Source: Patiria miniata
Taxonomy: Eukaryota > Echinodermata > Asteroidea > Valvatida > Asterinidae
Assembly: GCF_015706575.1 (NCBI RefSeq)
Contig: NW_024037051.1
Span: forward strand, 16,759,153 to 16,823,152
Direction: 5' to 3'
DNA: 64,000 nt
Shown here: positions 60,401 through 64,000 of the stretch, piece by piece
Position numbering within the stretch: position 1 is the stretch's first letter
How the letters are laid out: each line of letters opens with the position of its first letter
The notes under the pieces: generated by a model
Seen by the model: the letters and a program-made list of their open reading frames with translations, nothing else
Database searches by the model: none
What the model was told of the DNA's origin: nothing
Made by a program: the position numbers and the translations under genes

Positions 60401-61907
60401 TTTGTAAAGAGTGCCCTTTTAATGTAGTGTAGTGCCCTTTCTTGCGAACAAGGGCCCTTTTAAACAGAATTGGTGGATTTTGTTGGTGCCATCGGCCGTT
60501 CCGGGTGCCTTTTTTAATTTCACGCATGTATCGCCCTGAAAACCACCATATAGAGTCCGTAAGTGTGCGAAATCGTCGGTTTTGAACAGCGCCCCCATGG
60601 TACCAGATTATGTGTAATACAATTGTAGGTTATAGTTTAAGCAGGACTACCCTGCCGCATATGCATATAGTTTGCATAGTAAACGGATGTAGCACTAATT
60701 GTTTTGTAATTTGGTGTGTGTTGTGGATTTCGATCTACGGTCGACTTCAATCAAGTCAAGTCATGCATTAACTCCATTCCGCCAACAATATACAATGAAA
60801 GAAGCTTGCTTACCTGGATATTCATGCGCTCGGTGTTTTTTTCTCCTTTTTTTCTTTCTAATGTCCAGTTGGCCGGGGTCCAGATCTATCTCTGCCGATG
60901 CGTCATATTTCGGCACCAACATGATTACTAGTGGGCAAAGCAGAACAATAAAATTAACGCTTTTTTGTAGTTGTTTTCATCGAGCTTATTTTTTCTAGTT
61001 TACTTATATACGTTAACTATAAGTTACTGAGGATAATAATTATTACACATATCTCTTTTCTTAATTGTACCACTTTATCATAATTATGTACTAAATAGTT
61101 GATTATGGAATATGATATACCTTTATTTTGTATAATAGAATATATGGGATAAATTGTGTATTTGTTAAAGCACAAAAAACAACAACACATTTTGCATGAA
61201 AAGATCGCTACAAACAGATGGGCTGACGTGACTTTTTGGTTTACTATCTGTGATTTACCGTAGTAGTTCGCACTTGGTAGATCATCTAGAAACGTTTCTG
61301 CTGTAGTAAACCGTACATGATTGTAAAATCATAAATATAAAATGAGGCCATCAGCCTGGGGGTTTAGCCAGTATCAAATCAGGGCATAAATTATTATAGT
61401 GCGCATGCGCCAGGTATACCACCCCTAGAGTGGTAACAATCATTTTGATGAACATTTTGAAAAAAAAGGGTGATAACACCCAAAAAGCTGCCACCGCTGC
61501 AATGCTATCACATATTTTCCAATTCTGGAGGTGTATACCTTGCCAAAAATCGCTATGACGATTATTCCCCTCATTTGATACCGGTGGCCAAAGTTTTGGA
61601 CCGAGGCTGATGGCCTTAATATAAAGATGCAACATTGTTCTCACTTGTTGACTAGACAATCAGTCCCATCACTAGACAAGTCAAGTCAATCATTGACTGA
61701 CCCCCGTTCGATCAAACCGTAGTTATTTGTAGTTTAACCTGCTCATTGCTGTTCGCTTGACATGGTGTAAATATTACAATAAGATATTTTGAAAACATCT
61801 TTCTGTTTATGCTGATGAACGAAAGTAATTCTCTATTATATTCACAGTATGTGATCAATTCTCCGCTGATTTCCTATAAAGAGAAAGTATGTCCGAAACA
61901 GCTTTTG

Positions 61908-62382
61908 CAGAGTGTGCCATAATAAGAGCAACATTCAGAAAACAAATAATTAAAAGTTTTTAATGTTTTTTGTATGTGATAGAATTATACATTACATTAA
62001 AGCCTGTACTACTTCTCAATCCACTCCTTTTACCCCATTTCATTTGGGTCCCTAGATCCAGAAATCCAATCAATTATAAAGTGAAAGGGTGTAAATCTTA
62101 CTTTGGTCACTCTCACCTGTGATGTCAGCAACTTCAATGCCTATTCAATGCCAAACCCAGATTCAGCATGCCCGTATGAGAGTAGCCCAAGTAAACTTTA
62201 CACCATTTCAATTAACTGATTGTATTTGTGGATCTAGGGACCCAAATGGAATGGGGTAAAAAGGAGTGGATTGAGAAATAGTCAGGCTAAGTTTAATGTA
62301 ATGTATAATTTCATTGAAAAAAAACCCCACTAAACAGTTTTCACTATTTGTTTTCTGAATGTTGCACTTTTTTGGAACACTG
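61908..62382. mobile_element. 475-bp foldback MITE, CAGTGTTCC-type ends
   Basis: Arms of about 190 bp (GCAACATTCAGAAAACAAAT, CATTACATTAAAGCC, CCCTAGATCCAGAAATCCAAT) meet near 62140. The right end is GGAACACTG; the left end (CAGAGTGTGCC) is diverged. A partial copy lies at 2608-2895. No target duplication called. Confidence 0.65.
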
Positions 62383-63115
62383 TGTATGTATGTAAAATAA
62401 TGTGAACCACTCTCTGTCAATATTTGAATAATCACAAAACGGGGATAAGGAAAACGACAAAAAAAATATCGAGGTAAGTTTCCTTTCCAAGTCCCAGTTT
62501 GGTGCGTGGGCGAACAATGCGAAATTGAGTATTCTCCCCCTTCCAACTGAATCCACTGAATGTTGTAGTTTGATAGAACGTTAAGGCACGCGCATCAGTG
62601 GAATTCGTTTGTAATACGTATTTTGTCAAGAAAGGAAAAAGCGACCAGGGAAAAGCTGAAGCAAAAATGGCAGGAATTGTTCGGGTTAGTCTCTTGAATT
62701 GGGGTTTGGGTAGGAATTTAACATATTGTTAGCGGTCGCAAGGGGTTGTTGACTACATTTGAAGCAAGACTTGCGACAGACGAACCCCCCCCCCTCCCTT
62801 TGTGTTGAACAATGCGTTCTCAGGATATTCTTCAGAGCTAGGGATGTGTTAGGTGATAACAGTCTAAAGTGTGCACTGGTGATAGGGGACGTACATCTTG
62901 ACATCTTGACCTGATCAGCAATTTGGGTGATTTGAGAAGTGTTTATCTTTGAAATTGGCGCCTGGTTCCTGCATAAGACAATCGCGTATACGTTTGGTTA
63001 GGGGAATGTCACTTTTAAATATGTCCTTTTTTTCCTTCCAGTTTTCAGTCAGTTTCCAATATCACCTTAAACATACCATATTTTCATTGAGAAACTCAAG
63101 ATTTTTCTTGCCAAC

Positions 63116-63308
63116 CTTTTCCACGGTACCTGCCACTTTTTCGCACCTGGCCAGCATGCCTGTCACATCAAATCCTGGGTGGCTCCACAGGGAGAGCTTA
63201 CTGCATCGTCCCTCCCCGTCGCCAATATCGAAGGCGTGGGCCCGTATTCCCTCATCCCGGTCAATGGCTGATCGTAAGGCTTGCATCTCCTCACAACCCA
63301 ACAGCGAT
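63116..63308 (-). CDS. Exon of a phytanoyl-CoA dioxygenase (PhyH) family gene (partial)
   Basis: Minus-strand exon bounded by a good acceptor (polypyrimidine tract, then GATCTGTAG) and a weaker donor (GAAAAG|GTTGGC). It encodes about 64 residues: LLGCEEMQALRSAIDRDEG, IRAHAFDIGDGEG, SKLSLWSHPGFDVTGM and ARCEKVAGTVEK. The SKLSLWxHPG-DVTGM--R-EKVAGTxEK pattern is what I know from animal PhyH-family Fe(II)/2-oxoglutarate oxygenases. The catalytic His/Asp/His would lie in downstream exons, which I did not find between here and 55961; upstream exons are probably right of the window. The frame continues past the donor for ten codons, so the exact exon end is less certain. Confidence 0.65.
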
Positions 63309-64000
63309 CTACAGATCGTTGAGTATAAAAAGAAAAGAACCTTGAAGTCCAAGGGAAAAACATCTTAACAGGGAAATGTCACCAGACAAATTTCAGACTG
63401 TTTTCCCCCACAAACCTTTCATTGCCGGTTATCCAGTTCGAATAACGGTCGGAGGGCTGTCCCCCCCCCCCCTTAATTCGTATCGGGCTTCACATGACGC
63501 AAACCCAGCATAAGCTTTACACCCTGGATCACAATGCCTGCGAGCGGAGAGGCCGCCCTCTGTATGTCGTGCCAGAACGGCATGGGGTAAACATTTCGCG
63601 TACGGGGGCGCGTTCTGACAAATTGGGGCGCTGTACTCTTTGGACTGGACACCAAGTATACACAAGGTGGCGCTCTGATAAATGACATATTTTGCCGCCA
63701 GGGACATGATTTTGCTGACAAAAACCAAACCAAGGAATCAGGGTGTCATACCCTCTCAAGCGAAGATTGTCTACAAACACCTTGCACGTTGGGTTGATTG
63801 CACTGCACTGGTAAACGTCAGAAACATGATTGAATGTTTGCTTGTCGGATTAAAAGCGCCGTAGGTGCGGATCCAGAGGGGTGGTTTTGTGGGTCAACCC
63901 CCCCCCCCAGCTCTGTCCCAAAAAAAATTATCATACAAATTCCAAAAAAGTAAGTCGAAACCCCCCCCCCCCTCGTGACACCCCTCCCCCCCCCCCCAAA
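63309..64000. other. Right edge, no further gene recognised
   Basis: Overlapping short frames at 63429-63864 on both strands show no family motif. Poly-C runs at 63460, 63900, 63960 and 63985. Confidence 0.3.

Noticed and set aside
1-64000. CRISPR array, operons, riboswitches or bacterial signals
   Set aside because: The sequence is metazoan; tandem repeats here have no regular unique spacers.

Overview
The window looks like nuclear DNA of a marine invertebrate deuterostome, most likely an echinoderm or other ambulacrarian. The genes are intron-bearing and metazoan, with GT-AG introns of about 0.1 to 2 kb and good Kozak contexts. Non-coding DNA is AT-rich and crowded with foldback MITEs, tRNA-derived SINEs, minisatellites and poly-G/poly-C runs. 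The species is an inference from gene types and repeat style; nothing here fixes it.

Layout. (1) 575-1024, minus: one coding exon of an unrecognised gene that runs off the left edge. (2) 5970-10635: a 4.7 kb DNA transposon with an apparently intact gene. Its predicted protein joins a chromo-barrel (Tudor-knot) domain to a large DDE transposase whose metal- and zinc-binding residues are spaced almost as in RAG1. It sits inside an older MITE copy and has a candidate 5-bp target duplication. (3) 14052-18577, plus: a five-exon short-chain dehydrogenase of the SDR16C/RDH10 group, 300 aa, with a possible promoter and 5' exon near 12300-12420. (4) 21268-27423, plus: a five-exon BPNT2 (IMPAD1), the Golgi-resident PAP phosphatase, 358 aa. 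(5) 36833-38425, plus: a single-exon 530-aa basic coiled-coil protein with an RVTF motif, not recognised. (6) 54894-55961, plus: an intronless class A GPCR, 355 aa. (7) 63116-63308, minus: one exon of a phytanoyl-CoA dioxygenase family gene.

The rest is mainly repeats. There is a six-copy MITE family with GGGCCCATG ends. There are two copies of a hAT-type MITE built from GAGTAC hexamers. Long foldback elements lie at 13426, 24215, 30227, 34674, 40600, 45881 and 61908. A 470-bp element at 42-44 kb has been locally amplified. A degenerate minisatellite lies at 48.8-49.6 kb and a 144-bp tandem repeat at 53.3-53.9 kb.

The host genes do not form one pathway. The SDR16C gene and BPNT2 are neighbours in the same orientation; SDR16C5 and BPNT2 are also close together on human chromosome 8q12, so this may be an old linkage. 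The transposon is the best candidate for a little-described system: a chromatin-reading domain joined to a RAG1-topology transposase.
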